64,000 bases of DNA from Temnothorax longispinosus (taxonomy: Eukaryota; Arthropoda; Insecta; Hymenoptera; Formicidae). Made by a program: the position numbers and the translations under genes. Shown here in pieces: positions 11,571 through 23,969 of this stretch. Numbering within the stretch: position 1 is the stretch's first letter; each line of letters begins with the position of its first letter. The notes beneath the pieces are model-generated. The model had not been told where the DNA came from, did no database searches, and was given only the letters and a program-made list of their open reading frames with translations. Where the stretch lies: contig NC_092358.1 in NCBI RefSeq assembly GCF_030848805.1, positions 22,965,832 through 23,029,831 on the forward strand. The letters are read 5' to 3'.

Positions 11571-14500
11571 CGACTGGAGTTCTTCGTAATTCTCGCTCAT
11601 TTTTCACCGACCACCCAAATTCCACAAAATATGAGAATAATTCGTTATCCGATATTATCCGGGAGAATTTAAATCGGGGAATGGTTAGTCTTATATAATG
11701 GCACCGGTTGCGTCTTTATGCTTTCTGCGATAGAACGTGTTGCAACATGAGATTTCCAATTTCAAATATAAACCTTCCCTTGAAAATTTTAGCTATCTTT
11801 ACGAACTTATTTAGCTACGACGATAATGCAAACGTAGCCTGATAAGACGGTAATAGAGACGATATCTTTGCAATACATTCTGTTTCTCTCTTGCACTTCT
11901 CGCTGTCTCGCCAGAATTTAGAATTTTCGTGTAGAGTTTTTTCGCGGGAGCTGCGTGGTAACCGAGAACGTGCATTTAAATTGCAACTTAGGACGGAAAA
12001 CATTGTAACGGGAATTTCTTCCGATGGCTCGGTTGTGATTCCAAATGGGAATACATGCAGAGGAGGGAACATAAATGATGTTATCTAGGGGCGCCTGCGC
12101 ACTGGAATTTCTAATATCGGACATAGCATCGAGTCGAATATTTTATCCTTTAATCTCTGAGCAATTTTAGATGAGATCTCGAATACCTGCAAGCGGTTTT
12201 CAAATTGCCGAGTCATCATGACAATAAAGATATTTACGAAGTCACCTAAAAATTAGTATCTTGACATGCGAGAATTTTTTGAATACGTTTCCAATCAATT
12301 TTATGAAGAAGTAAAAGTTGTGGATGAAATTTTTTACTAATCTTTCTTATAATTTATAAACTTTTCAATATAAGAAGAATAGACATTTTTAAGTACCACA
12401 AGAAATTCACAATAAATGAGAAACTTTTTATATATCGGAAGAATTTGAAATTTTGTAAACTGTTATTAGCAACAGATCGCTACAGAAGTATGTGAACATC
12501 GCTTACGGTATTGTATTATTAATAACAGTATAACTTGCATTAGCTTCGAACATTCTTTCAGAAATTTATTAAGATTTATCGGTAACACAAAACGTCAGCT
12601 GTTAACCGTGTTTAATGATGCACACTCGTTTTCTTTTCTTTTTTTATCTTTTTTTTATTAATCTTTTTTGATGAGATTGAAATAGATTGCAAGTTTTGGA
12701 TATCTATAGTTTTCTCGTAATATGACCATCGTATATGTATATACGTGTACAATGTATAATTGTTGTACCCGTGTATAACGTCTCTTATTATAAAACTGTC
12801 AATGACATAATTTCGCGCATGTTCTATTGCTATTTTAAGTAATGATTTAATTTATCATTAATTTCAATTGACAACAGATATCAGACAGTAATTAAAATTT
12901 GTTATAAGAATGTGGATATTAATGGACGATTAATAATGAATATAATATTTCTTAGCTTATTAGCATTAAAAGTTAAATTGATTTAAATATTACCTATGTG
13001 AATTTACTGATCTAACAAAAAACTGTGTTTTTTAAGATCGACAAATGGTTGACGCACGGTTTACTAAATTCAAAAAATATATAAAATTCACACATAAATA
13101 CATATTACGAGTAGTATTAGGCTACCAAGAACCAGCCCGATCGAAGTTGGCATCTTCTCTAATTAACTGTAATATTTCTTAAATTATAAAATATCTAACA
13201 ATAAGACGAGAAAAGATATGCAATATATTTATAATTCTATTAAGTTCTTTAAATAATGCGAATGAATCGTATATTAAATGTATAGTTAATATCCGGATAT
13301 TATGCATATAATTATAATTGTAGATCAGTTCAATTAATCGAATTGATCCGCATTACTCACAGGTAAAGTGTCCTGCATTGCTAATGAGCTAATGTAGTAA
13401 TCATTGATTCGACACAAAAGTGATAGTACTTTTTCTACAAACTAATTAATCTTGTATATTTAAGTATGAATTTACAAGATTCTTTACAAGTTTGTGCAAG
13501 GCTAGAGATGACGTTGATTTAATCGCCACTTGCATATTCGACTCATTAAATCCCACTAAAGAGTTTATAGATTTTAATTATTTGAAGAAAAGTGCAGGAG
13601 GAAGAAGAGAAGGAAGTGAAAACCTTGTTTCTTTGAGAACAAAGAGAATTCTCAGGATTTTCCCTTCTTTATCGAGGACTTATCGTTCTAGATTATTCTA
13701 TGAGAGACAGAGAAGCTTCCCGTTCCATTGCTCGTAAAGACTTTCCGACGGATCTTGAAATTGAAGCCTGTTGCTTATTCACGGTTATAAAATCTACCCA
13801 CGTGATTTGCACACAACTAATTATACCGGCGCGGTATATCTATTGCTCGTGAACATGATCTCCGCGCGTGGTTCAATTACGTGATCGTAATCTACTGAAG
13901 GAGGGATTAATTGCATCATGATGAAAGTGCGAAAACCCGATGTTTGAAGAATATTGCCGTGTCGCTAATCACCGATGCAACGATACTCGATTTATTTTTC
14001 GCTTATAGCGACAGTGATATATGTGCTATCAAAGTATCAAAAGAAAGCTAATTACCAGTTTGTGCTTTATTATTTTGTTTCGCGATTAATATATAATCTC
14101 TGAAAATTCCTAAAATTTAAAGATATCTTTTCCGAAATTTGATGTACTCTCGATACAATATTTTGCGTTAAATTTTATTAAGAACACGTTGACCTCGGTT
14201 TCAACGAAGAATCCATAGTTGAAAGTGGTGGATACGCGAGACCCTTTTTGTGTACGGCACATGTAAATGCACGTAAATGCACACATGGCCGAATACGTAT
14301 AAAGGGAATGAATTAACATCAGTAATATATGCGATCCTGGAATTTCCGCAATGCGGCGCTCACGTTGTTTAGTCTTGCGTGTATATCATTGTGGCACGCG
14401 TACACACATGCATCTGTGCACACATGCCACACGGCACGCACGCACATTACGCACGATGAGGCGTGCGTGCCCTGGGTCGACTATAACAATCGGGAACGAT

Positions 14501-17500
14501 GCCTATTTCTACGTAATTACCGTGTGGCCTATCGAAACGATTCGGCAATGATTCCCGTCGGTATTATGATCTGGCGTAAATAATGTGTTTTGCGAATATT
14601 ACAGGAAACACATTCATGATATTCTTTTATCCTCACTATGTTCATAGAATCTTTTAAATTGTCATTTTGGCGCTTAGGTAGTCACAGATGTGAACATTTG
14701 TAAATATCCCGCATCGTTTCTCTAATGTATAGAGCTAAAATGATTATCGTCGGCTTAATGGTATAATGACAGATTAGCTTCATAGCTTGACTATTGGGAG
14801 GCCCAAAGTCGAGAATGACCGTATATATGTAAAGTATGCAGAGACACATTGTTGATCGCTCAAGTAGACCTATCTCTTTCTTCGTGCTACGATAAGCGCA
14901 CATTATATTATTTATATTATACAAGTGATATTTTTTATTGGTTTCAATCAACATCCATATATAAATATGTAATTATTTTGTGTGTAAAATTATTTCTAAT
15001 TGAATAAATAAATATATAGGAGTCCTTAAGAAACTCATCTGTCATCCAAATATCGGTGATGAGACAGTTAAAGTGTTAACACACAGCGAGCAAATTAACA
15101 GCCCTATTTAATGACATTTGCGGCATCCACCGGATAAGATCGCTGTGGTAACGCGACAGCGTCACCAGCGGTAGCTTCAAAGGGTCTTTGATGATAGAAC
15201 AAAGACTATAATCGCGCGAGATTTTGGCACGGCATCCGGTCGAATGCCGCGAGCTACATAGACGCTTGCCAGGATTCTACAAGTGGTTGACCCTGGCCGC
15301 GAGACGACACGACGCGACACGACAGTCCGCCACACGCCGCAGGCATCGATAGGTACGTGAGCGCAAGCGAAAAGTATACTGACCATCGCCGATCGCTGGT
15401 TGCCGCTTATCGAACAATTGAATATTCTACCTACGCGATATCTCGTATTTTAGTCGGATGTATTTTGGCACGTATCAGCTCTGTATCAGTTCATCATCCA
15501 TATCGCGCCGAACACTCGTGAGCCTATTAGGAAATTTCATGCATGATTGTGCATCGCGAAAAGGGATCGATGCGGCTATCCCGAAAGCGCCTGTCCAGCT
15601 TTGAGAAACGAGGAGTGGGGAACGTTCTCCTCTCGAGAGGAGGATATGGTTAAGTTCGGAATCCCAATAGAATGGACCACGGCATTCCTCATAATTTGAA
15701 CGCATCGTCCGCGATCCAACGCGACGATGGATTTTCGTGTCATGGACGCAAACGCGCGGCAATGGGTATAGCCGCTGAATAAATCAACTGCTTGCGCATG
15801 CTTTTGCTTACGGAGCAAAAAAAAAGAGATCTATGCACACCTCTATACGCGTCTATACCGTATCCGTCTGGCGGATACGTCACATCCATAAATCGCGATG
15901 GATTTTTGATAGCGGCGATGATATACGATCTCGAAGAATGCGCGAGATTTGTCGGGCCTCTTCCTGTATCTCGGACTATAGCATAAATCGTAATCCCGTC
16001 CACGTATTCGATATGGTTTCCAGAACGTTTTTCACCGTTTTTTGCGGATTTGCAACTTTGCTTCATGGTCCTAACGCATACGTTAAAACTTATACGAGCG
16101 ACACGTCGATCCGTGTGGATTACGATGCGAAGTACATATATGTGGCGTCCTAAATATCTCTTTCTCTATTTTAGAGTTTAAAATTTTATTTTTAAAAAAG
16201 TTTAGAATTATGTCTGTTTTAACAACTAAAGCCGACGATAATCATTTTAGCTCCGCTTTCATGCTATTTTTTTATCCTGCATTAAGTTTGCGTTGAGACA
16301 ATGTTCACTGTAAATTAAATTGACTGAGAATACATATTTATTACCTGAAATATTTAGTTTCTCTTGCTAAGGAAGCGTCTATTTAGATTTAAAATCTCTG
16401 GTTTGAATAAATCATGATACTTAAGAATTTTAACTGAACTTATCATCATAGAAATTATACGAAATGACGAGGTATGGCTATAAATAAATTCTTTAATTAA
16501 CCATAAGCATGAATTGAAAATATACGTTGTACCTCGGGTGAGACGAGTCATAGATACCTACATCTTTTAAGCCTATGATAAAAGATTGCCATTATTCGCG
16601 AATTGACGTCGACACGAGACTACTTATCTATCCCGCGGGTACGTTTGCCATTGCAAAAGACCAAATATGGAAAGATCACTGGTAGAGTAAGCATATGGTA
16701 ATGACATCATTCGGACGCACGTGTAGCGTCCACCTGCGCCATGTGTTCACGATGCGATGTGTTCACGATGCGCGATGTCAACGGGACTTACATGCTCGTA
16801 CTTCGCGTCCAGCTTATAATTTACACATTGTTCCGGGGTATAAGTAATCCGACATTTGCGTGTAGACATTTTCGTATATAATGAGAAAAAAAACGAAATA
16901 GACAATATGACACATTTTTTGATCAAAAATTCATGTTCTGTAATAATATACGAGTTTCAAAAAGATCCGCGTGAACACCTATGTGTGAATATATAAAATG
17001 TCAAATAAAATGCTCCGCCAATTGAATGATAATTAAGGTAAATGCGTTTTATAATAACGTTTTATAAGTATTAATGAGTCATTTTATGCCTCATATTTTA
17101 CGTGTTGCAACTCGATGGGATTCGAATAAAAAAAAAAGGTTAAACAGATTGATATCTTTTTATAGAAATGAGCTCTTTCATACAGAATCGATTATTATCA
17201 GAAGCGAATTGTATAAATTCGTATACATATAATCCCAGTAATGTTTATCGCTGCCTGCTTATCGCCAACCTTTATACCCAGCACGCTCCGTGCCGCAAAA
17301 GTCGTGTACATCGTGGTCCGTGTTTACATTATGCACCTTGTTTATATAGTATTGCACATAACGTTTCATGGGTTTAAACACAAGCTGGCCGGTTAATAAA
17401 GTAAGAAAACAGCATCCGCATTACTCTCGAAATATTTCTCGACATAACAGAGATAATAAAGATAAACAACTCACCGTAAAATACTAAATTAATTTAGTAT

Positions 17501-18019
17501 TTACTCAGTTAGTGTACTGCTGTGTTCCATATCGATGCTATTAAGCTATTACATATATATATCAAAACGCGTTATCCTATATAGTATGTTTCGTTTATTT
17601 ATGCGATAATATTATGATATTTTATCTCTCTTGTATTATACTCTCGATATAACATCAAATTATTATGCATAATAATATGTAAAGGTTTTATATTTGTAAT
17701 TAACGCATTCTGTTATTGGCGAACTCGGCATGGAGAAAAACAGACAATATAATCAATCGCGTATACATACTATACTATAAATAAATATAAAAAATATTAT
17801 CCTATTTTATATATGTTAAACTATGTATTTTTACATTTTTTAATGCGTTTGTATTTTTATTTATTTATTATATTTATATGTCTCCTTCTCCTTATACATA
17901 TATATATATTTTTTTTTATAAAGAGAAGTGTATCTGTTATCGCGCAATAGAGGGAGCATTGCGAAATTTATAATTTAATTTTGTATTTTTAATTCCGTGA
18001 CTTAATTTTTTGCTTTAAT
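11571..18019. other. Long AT-rich spacer, no gene seen
   Basis: Mostly AT-rich non-coding sequence with islands of mixed composition at 13840-13960, 14330-14580 (CA/GT-rich, many GCACGC units) and 15120-16150. A 14-bp palindrome TCCTCTCGAGAGGA lies near 15629-15642. A small tandem duplication of GATGTGTTCACGATGC-type units lies at about 16740-16775. Open frames on both strands are short and unrelated to any family I recognise. No RNA gene was found. Confidence 0.5.
17479..17502. repeat. 24-bp perfect palindrome
   Basis: AAATACTAAATT is followed directly by its exact reverse complement AATTTAGTATTT with no loop. Pairing continues outward with a single-base bulge (GTAAAATAC against GTAAATAC) and then weakly for about ten more bases. 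It is AT-rich, so it may be chance or the relic core of a foldback element. No coding context is seen. Confidence 0.7.
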
Positions 18020-18299
18020 TTTGATTTTAGCGTTCCCCGCGGACATAATTCGCGGTCGATAATACGGCATAGACGCGGCGCATGTAATTGGATATTAAAT
18101 TGGCAACGTCACCGTCTTTCCGGCACGAGTCTCCCACGCCCTCGAGGGACCGAAAGTTGGATGCGGTCTCTCGGACGACATAATGCAATTTCGTCTGCAG
18201 CTTTCTCAGAGATCCGGAATTCTGCTCATCGTACCTTACGACAGATTTGTCCGCACATTTCGTATTTATTTGCGAAATTCTTCCAGCGATATGTTACAG
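18020..18299. promoter_or_regulatory. GC-richer block upstream of a possible exon
   Basis: About 280 bp with CpG-containing sequence (CCGCGG at 18035-18040, GACGCGGCGC, CGTCACCGTC) sits inside AT-rich DNA and leads up to the acceptor-like TTACAG at 18294-18299. One plus frame is open from about 18195 through 18340, so the block could also be part of a longer exon. Otherwise a regulatory element is the simplest reading. Confidence 0.2.
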
Positions 18300-18340
18300 C
18301 AACGACCTCATACGACGACTCGGCAGCTTGAAGCAGATCG
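18300..18340 (+). CDS. Candidate 41-nt exon, product unknown
   Basis: An acceptor-like site (ATATGTTACAG ending at 18299) and a consensus donor (GTGAGT at 18341) bracket 41 nt. Two of three frames are open. The second reads NDLIRRLGSLKQI, a plausible amphipathic stretch. It starts one base in and ends with one leftover base (G). These phases fit the candidate exon at 9725 upstream and the one at 21760 downstream. The upstream polypyrimidine tract is moderate. No family is recognised, and the reading rests only on splice-site quality and frame compatibility, so it may be chance. Confidence 0.2.
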
Positions 18341-18349
18341 GTGAGTTAA

Positions 18350-20190
18350 ATCCATTTATTACGATCAAATGTATTGACGAATAATCCGTATTGAAGAATA
18401 TTGTTAGACAGTTCAACTGTCTTGCTGAATGAGAAAATCCATTTTTTATCTGATCAGAAATCAGATACTTACTATGATAGATACGAAACAAAGGATTTAA
18501 ATTTGACGAACATATAAAAAAGTTTAGTTAACGTGGTGTTTATATTCGACATAAATTATACAATTCTTTATACAATTGGATTCATATAAACGTCATTAAT
18601 AAAACAGAATTTACGACAAAAGGATGTACATTCCGCGTGACTAAATATTTTTTTATTTTGCGTCTTTTCCGAAAGTCTTCGATAAATCGTCCTACCACTT
18701 GACTTCGACACAGGCTTCCACATCGTCTTTCATTCTTACAGCTCCGTTCTCCGTCTCGTAGCTACTTCTCTTTAATTGCTTTTCTACAACACGATAACCC
18801 GACGTTTATTTTCTAGAAGTCGATATTGGCGCCCAACCAATTCCAGTATTTTCAAATTTCGTTAATGCCACTGTACGCGAAATATCGTATACTCGATAGA
18901 AATATCTTTTATATTTTTAATTATTTACTGCTTTGAAACAAAGTTTCAAGATTTTGACGAATAGATCCATATATATATTTTACACAAATAGAAGGGAAAA
19001 ACTGAATTAAATTGAAAGTGACTGAACATGGGCGGTGCATTAGTTCTTAATGTACATTTAATGACAACATTGCAAACTTCCAAGGGGGTAAAAGCCTAGA
19101 TCTATAGAAAGGGTCAATGTCTATCCGCTGTTTTCTTTCCCCTCGCGTCTCCTTCACGCGTGAGACCATCAATCGTCAAGGCAGTGTATCCCGCGTGCAA
19201 GACCTCGAACGCGATTTGCTTTACAAGCTTCTTCGATTTCGCGTGAAGATTAAATGCCATCGTTTGCCGAGAGTAATCACGATGGAGTGCAAGAACATTG
19301 CGCCTCGCTGAGTTTCACTTCTTGGAAGCTTTAACCACGAGCGATGTGAGCTTCGCGGAATAAAAACAGAATATCTCGATTCTTCATCGTATTAAGTTCG
19401 ATTCACGTAATAGATATACGCCATAATATACGCCAATGAGTTGCTATTAAAATCCTTTTTCCGTTTTACGAGGGAATGGATCAATTGCGTAATCCACGTG
19501 AAATCGGGATCACGATCGTGAAATCTCAGATAGCCGTTTTTAGAACGACATTACAATACCGTGACGGAATGAAGGAGCCGACCTTTGCGGAATTATTTAA
19601 TTAATGCTTCGTGCACTAATATCCGTTGCCCTTTGCGAGCGACGACAGTTTACTCGGTTTCAGTCAACGTTTCGCGAAGTTAATTGGTTTTTATCGTGAC
19701 ATAAACCGCCATTTGCTGTTATCATTAAATCGCGAATTTATCATGACCGGTGTATCATATTACCCGCCTCGCACGACTCACAGGTGGCAGCTGGTTTTGT
19801 TGTCGTGCCAGAAATCTTCACGTTACCGCATGAGGTACGGTGAAACTCCGCAGGAGTATAATTTAATTTTAGACGGTCATAAATTATATGTTTTTTAAAC
19901 ATGTCATTAAAGATGGTAGAACTACGTTCCGTCATAATTAATTCTTAACTCGTAAGATTATTAGCATTGATGACGGTTTATAGGAAAAGCGAGATTGATT
20001 ATCCGAGAGAATAATGTGCTCGAATGCGATATACCTCGGTATCCGTACAAATTCCGCGAAGCACACGTATTAAATGAACATTCGACATATCCACAGTTTT
20101 TCGTAATCTAAACAGTCGGAGCCGGCTATTCGCGTAAGTGTCACTCCGCGATGTGATTGGAGCAACGAGTTAAGCCTTATTGTGTCCATG
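18350..20190. other. Mixed spacer, no gene seen
   Basis: AT-rich sequence gives way to mixed composition from 19100 to 19900. Open frames at 19117-19311 and 19626-19898 on plus are short and unrecognised. A minus-strand donor-like GTAAGTATC near 18475 lacks an acceptor partner. No repeat with clear ends was found. Confidence 0.45.
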
Positions 20191-20194
20191 ATGC

Positions 20195-20280
20195 TAGAAA
20201 TCGCTCCGAGACAGAGCGACGGAGAAATAATTAACCAATCGCATTGGTCAATTGCTCCGAAGATCTCGGAGCGATTTCTA
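20195..20280. repeat. 86-nt hairpin with 17-bp perfect outer stem
   Basis: AGAAATCGCTCCGAGA (20196-20211) pairs perfectly with TCTCGGAGCGATTTCT (20264-20279), and T20195 with A20280 extends the stem. Inside, GGAG...TTAACCAAT and ATTGGTCAATTGCTCC pair imperfectly around a CGC loop, so the whole forms one long imperfect hairpin. It matches no microRNA I recall. It could be a small foldback element, a hairpin RNA precursor or a regulatory dyad, as it lies just upstream of the CpG-rich island. Confidence 0.6.
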
Positions 20281-20289
20281 TTTCTACTA

Positions 20290-21309
20290 TCGTGAATACA
20301 AGGCTTTACGTCGCGGGCGCCGCGTCGCGCTGCGGTGACATGAGTAGGGTAAGGGAGGAGGGGGGTATGCCGATCGAGCACATACCGACGGAACGCGCGC
20401 CGCGCCTCGACTGTCACCCTTCCCCCTCATTCCATCACTACTACTCGTGTCGCCGCGGTGCCGACTGCCGAGTTCGGCGCGCAGCGCGACGGTTGAAATT
20501 ACGAAAAACTGTAATATATCGAATGTTCACTTAATACATGCGCTTCGCGGAATTTATACGGACACCGAGGTATATATCGCATTCGGCTGCATTCTTTCGG
20601 ATGATCTCGCTTTTCTCAACCGTCAACTTGACTCGTCGTCGTGCCGTGCGGCTGAACGAAGTTGTGTCGTTTTCGGGACACGGATGAAAGATACGGCGGC
20701 GCCTACCGCGGAAATATACCCTGAATCGAGTAACGCCGCGTCGTATTTAATTAGCGATCACAGTCTCTGGTAACGTCGTATACGTTTAATCTCGTAATTA
20801 ATTATGTTTTGATATGTGGTGATTGCGGGAGATAGAGTGCTCATAAATCGATGATTTAATTGCAGTTATCCAAAATCGTTTCACGGGCGGCAAGTGTAGC
20901 GTTCTCGCGACGGTTCAGACGATTGCTCCGGGCGAGAAGCGAGTGAAGTTGGCCGCGCGATTTACCAAATTCTCTCCGCCATCTTAGCATCTACCTGCGG
21001 GATGACAAGCGTCACGGGCGTCAAGCGGATCGTGCAGCTTCGTTCGTTGTTTCTCCGCCGTAATTCTTTCGTCGCCGTGTAACAAAGTACGCGCCGCGTC
21101 GCGAGATTAATACCGGGAGTGCCGTGTCGAAAGTGTCGCGCGATCATAAACGACGATATCGTCGATTTTCATGCGTGAATGCCGCCGCCGCGTCGTGAGT
21201 GAGTGCGTCGACGGAGCTGCGACAAAAGTTCAACGGAGGAGAATCTGGAGGATCGAGGAGAGGAGAAGGGGGCCTGGGAGGCATCGGGCGACAGCGGAGC
21301 AACCGTGGG
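20290..21309 (+). promoter_or_regulatory. CpG-rich island with candidate first exon ending at 21309
   Basis: This island is dense in CpG (GGGCGCCGCGTCGCG, GCCGCCGCCGCGTCGTG) and ends its purine-rich exon-like part (21220-21309, GGAGGAGAATCTGGAGG and similar) at a consensus plus-strand donor, GTGAGTAAT at 21310. That layout suggests a promoter with a first exon. An ATG at 21173 opens a frame that reaches the donor and ends with one leftover base, but it is almost all Arg, Gly and Glu, so 5' UTR is more likely. The 47-nt segment at 21760 would be the next exon. If the 9725 and 18300 segments belong to the same gene, this would be an alternative promoter. Confidence 0.45.
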
Positions 21310-21506
21310 GTGAGTAATTATTATTCATTTATTACTTTGCTGTCCCGTCAATCTTGTGGCGGATTCCGTCACGTTTTCAAGCGCGACTTAATTCGACCAT
21401 TACGTGATACTCGTTACTCGTGCAATACCGTAATTCCGGCTCAATTTCGCAATTTCGGAGTTCGATCTCCGGCATATGCGAGAAATATTACGTCGCGAAC
21501 GTCGCG

Positions 21507-21540
21507 TCTTTCTCTCTCTCTCTTTCTCTCTCTCTCTCTT
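21507..21540. repeat. TC microsatellite
   Basis: The plus strand is almost pure TC dinucleotide with two TTT interruptions. It lies in the putative intron between 21310 and 21759. Confidence 0.85.
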
Positions 21541-21759
21541 ATTCGCACGGTCGTAATACTTGCACGATTTTTCGCGGATTAATTATGCGAACGAGTTAAT
21601 GCGAAAATATGCAGCCGCGATTGTTTCTTGGCATTTTTAAATCAGATATCGGTTAAAATGTCTTAAAAATTTAACGGGCGCGATATAATTATTTAAGTAT
21701 TGATTATCAATATTGATTATCTTGGGCTCTGATTAATTTAAAATTTTTCTACGTTACAG

Positions 21760-21806
21760 ATCAACGCAGGGTTACAACTTACAACTCCGCTGTTGCGCAT
21801 CGGCCA
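21760..21806 (+). CDS. Candidate 47-nt exon, coding or 5' UTR
   Basis: The acceptor (AATTTTTCTACGTTACAG ending at 21759) and the donor (GTAAGT at 21807) are both good, and only 450 bp separate it from the donor of the CpG-rich island at 21310. All three frames are open. When joined to either the 18300 exon or the 21309 exon end (each leaving one G), the frame reads DQRRVTTYNSAVAHRP and ends on a whole codon. The donor is followed 18 bp later by a MITE (21831-22238), so an insertion has landed at the very start of the following intron. The product is unknown, and a 5' UTR exon is equally likely. Confidence 0.3.
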
Positions 21807-21830
21807 GTAAGTTATTTTTTTATTTTAATG

Positions 21831-22238
21831 TTGAGGCAATAGATTATAATAGATTATAATATAGAATATATTAGTTCATTTTTATAATATACTTTTATAT
21901 TCTTAATCTTTAATATTTTAATTTTTTTTGTAATAACTGTATAGAAATAAATAATATATTCAATAAAGATATTTCGTGAGAAGTAATACAGAACACTTTA
22001 CAGTTACATTAATTATTATTTTAAATAAAAATTTTGATATAATGTCTAATAATTGATAGAAAAAGATACTTCGTGATTCTTTTATATCTCATTTCTCATA
22101 CATACATTTTATTTGCGTTTGGAATATAATTTTACAAATCCATTCAGATCTAAGTACTTAATCCATAAAGATTAAGAATATAAAAGTATATTATAAATAA
22201 ACTAATATATTATAATATATTATAATCTATTGCCTTAA
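21831..22238. mobile_element. MITE with long terminal inverted repeats, TTAA-type
   Basis: A 400-bp AT-rich element (21835-22234) has inverted repeats of about 75 bp. The left end is GGCAATAGATTATAATA and the right end is its complement with a few changes. The repeat runs inward through TATAATATACTTTTATATTC to CTTAATCTTTA. It is flanked by TTGA on the left and TTAA on the right, consistent with a TTAA target duplication with one change; TTAA targets are the hallmark of piggyBac-type elements. No transposase frame is present, so it is non-autonomous. It is more diverged than the element at 26277. Confidence 0.75.
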
Positions 22239-22758
22239 AATGGATAGACTCTCTCTCTCTCTAGAGTCTAGAAAATATTTTTATAATTTATAATCCTCTG
22301 CCGAGACTTTTTATTACAATGTTAATAATACCTGTAATAGAAATATATTTCCATATTATAATAATATTAAAGAGAGATATATTCGCGAATATTAAATTAA
22401 TCAATTTTATACAAACATGTAAAGAAGTTAAAAGCACAGTACTAATTAGTTGGATTCATAAAATGATTTATCTTCATGAATTTGCAACATTGTTTAAATA
22501 TACTCAGAGTAAATAGAAGAAATTTCTACGTTCAGTTTCTGTTAGCTCTTTTAAATTTTATATTGGTAAAATGTATCGCCGGATTTAACTGTTTCGTCTG
22601 AACGGCGCTGTTTCCGTCGTTTGAACGGCAAGTTCTTCGTGTTACATTGACGCTGCATCGTCAAAATGTACATACGTCGGCGGTGGCGAGGCGGTTTGTT
22701 AAGTTTGCCAGATATTAATCATGCACTCGGCTGGAAGACCGTTTCTTCTTTCGTGTAG

Positions 22759-22862
22759 ATATAGTTTCTGAGCTTTTCCCAAATGGTTTACAAGCTTTCG
22801 CTCTTGCCCGATCTTTCGCCTGCTTTGCGAGAAGCAAGCAGAGCAGTAGGAGCGGTTGCAAG
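22759..22862 (+). other. Exon-like segment with short open frame
   Basis: A pyrimidine-rich acceptor (CCGTTTCTTCTTTCGTGTAG ending at 22758) precedes a 104-nt segment ending at a weak donor (GTAATG at 22863). An ATG at 22783 starts MVYKLSLLPDLSPALREASR and, if unspliced, stops after 27 codons. The minus strand is also open here, ending in a basic stretch. The donor lacks the G at position five. It is a possible small exon or upstream open frame, with no recognised product. Confidence 0.15.
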
Positions 22863-23772
22863 GTAATGTAGGAAACAAAACATTGCTCTACATTTGTGTT
22901 GTTATTCTACGACGCGCTAACGGATCCCTTTTTTAAGTTCAAACTCGGTTGGAGATTTATACGGGAACGAACTTTAAATTATAACAACAAGCCCAGGGCG
23001 TAAAACAAAGTTTTCCTTTCTGCGTTTCTAGTATACACTCACCATGGGCACTTGGCTGAGTACTCGGTCGGATACTTGAGCCCCTAAGGAGCGGATAGTT
23101 TAAACTTCGGCTGCTCGGTTTACAAGTAGTCTACTGACGCTACTGGCTACCGTCGGTTGTAACCGAGTACATTAAGTTCGTTGTATCTAGGCTGTAGATT
23201 GGGTTGAAAAAGATGCTTGTGAGCTGTAGCTCAATTTAATGAAAAATCTTCCTCGGCGAGTGTTCTCAGTCTTTGTCATTAATTCGCAAAGATACACAAA
23301 TTTTTGCTTCTTATAGTCAGTAATACGCGAATAATATACCCGTATCACGTATCACGCTAAAAATTATGCTTTTATGAAATGTTATAATTTCAGAATATAA
23401 ACGACATCATCTTAGAGAGATTTTTTAAAGTCTGATTCAGGCCGTAAAATGGGTATCTTATCATCAAGACCATTAGAAATGTTTTTATGATCTCACTCAT
23501 TTTCGGCACGAAGTTCTTGTGAGTATATTTCGTTTCATAAAAAGGATGCACCTGTTTTTCGTTTGTGCACTCGTGCAATGTCTTCTACCCTTTTTCCTCG
23601 GGTCGATAACCGCGTCGATTTAAATTGAGCCGTCGAACGATCGAGCTAATGGAGAACGGAGATTGGGCCAAAATGGGCATATCGGAACGACGCGGAAGAA
23701 GCGTAATTGAACGCGACCGAAGTGGCTTACTTGCAAGATGATCTATAAATACATGCGCGGTCGCTGCCTGTG

Positions 23773-23810
23773 CTCCCTCTCTTTCTCTCTCTCTCTTTCT
23801 TTCTCACTCT
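23773..23810. repeat. CT-rich microsatellite
   Basis: Imperfect CT repeat on the plus strand (CCCTCTCTTTCTCTCTCTCT and following), in a block that becomes GC-richer up to 23940. Confidence 0.75.
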
Positions 23811-23920
23811 CGTAAGCTTTGCTTTATTAATTCAAGTTTCCTCGTGCCTTCGCGCCTCGCGTTTCACGCCGCTTCACTGCGCTGTAACTAGCCGTCGCTA
23901 TCCCAGAGATCCGCGGCCAG

Positions 23921-23960
23921 TTGAACTGTATGTCGGGCGGGTCAAATAATTTGATTCAAA
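23921..23960 (+). other. Possible start exon before GTAAGT at 23961
   Basis: An ATG at 23930 opens MSGGSNNLIQ and runs into a consensus donor, GTAAGT, at 23961, leaving one base (A) of a split codon. The same frame is open upstream to about 23893, and a CAG that could be an acceptor lies at 23918-23920, though with a poor pyrimidine tract. If that acceptor were used the phase would match the end of the 21760 exon. The product is unknown and the case is weak. Confidence 0.15.
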
Positions 23961-23969
23961 GTAAGTGGA

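Noticed and set aside
13110..13170. ACCAAGAACCAGCCCGATCG-type block considered as a small RNA or 5S fragment
   Set aside because: It does not match the 5S or snRNA sequences I know and has no internal promoter boxes.
23046..23191. Minus-strand segment with a good acceptor (AACCCAATCTACAG) and GTGAGT donor
   Set aside because: All three frames contain stops, so it is not coding; it could only be UTR and has no support.
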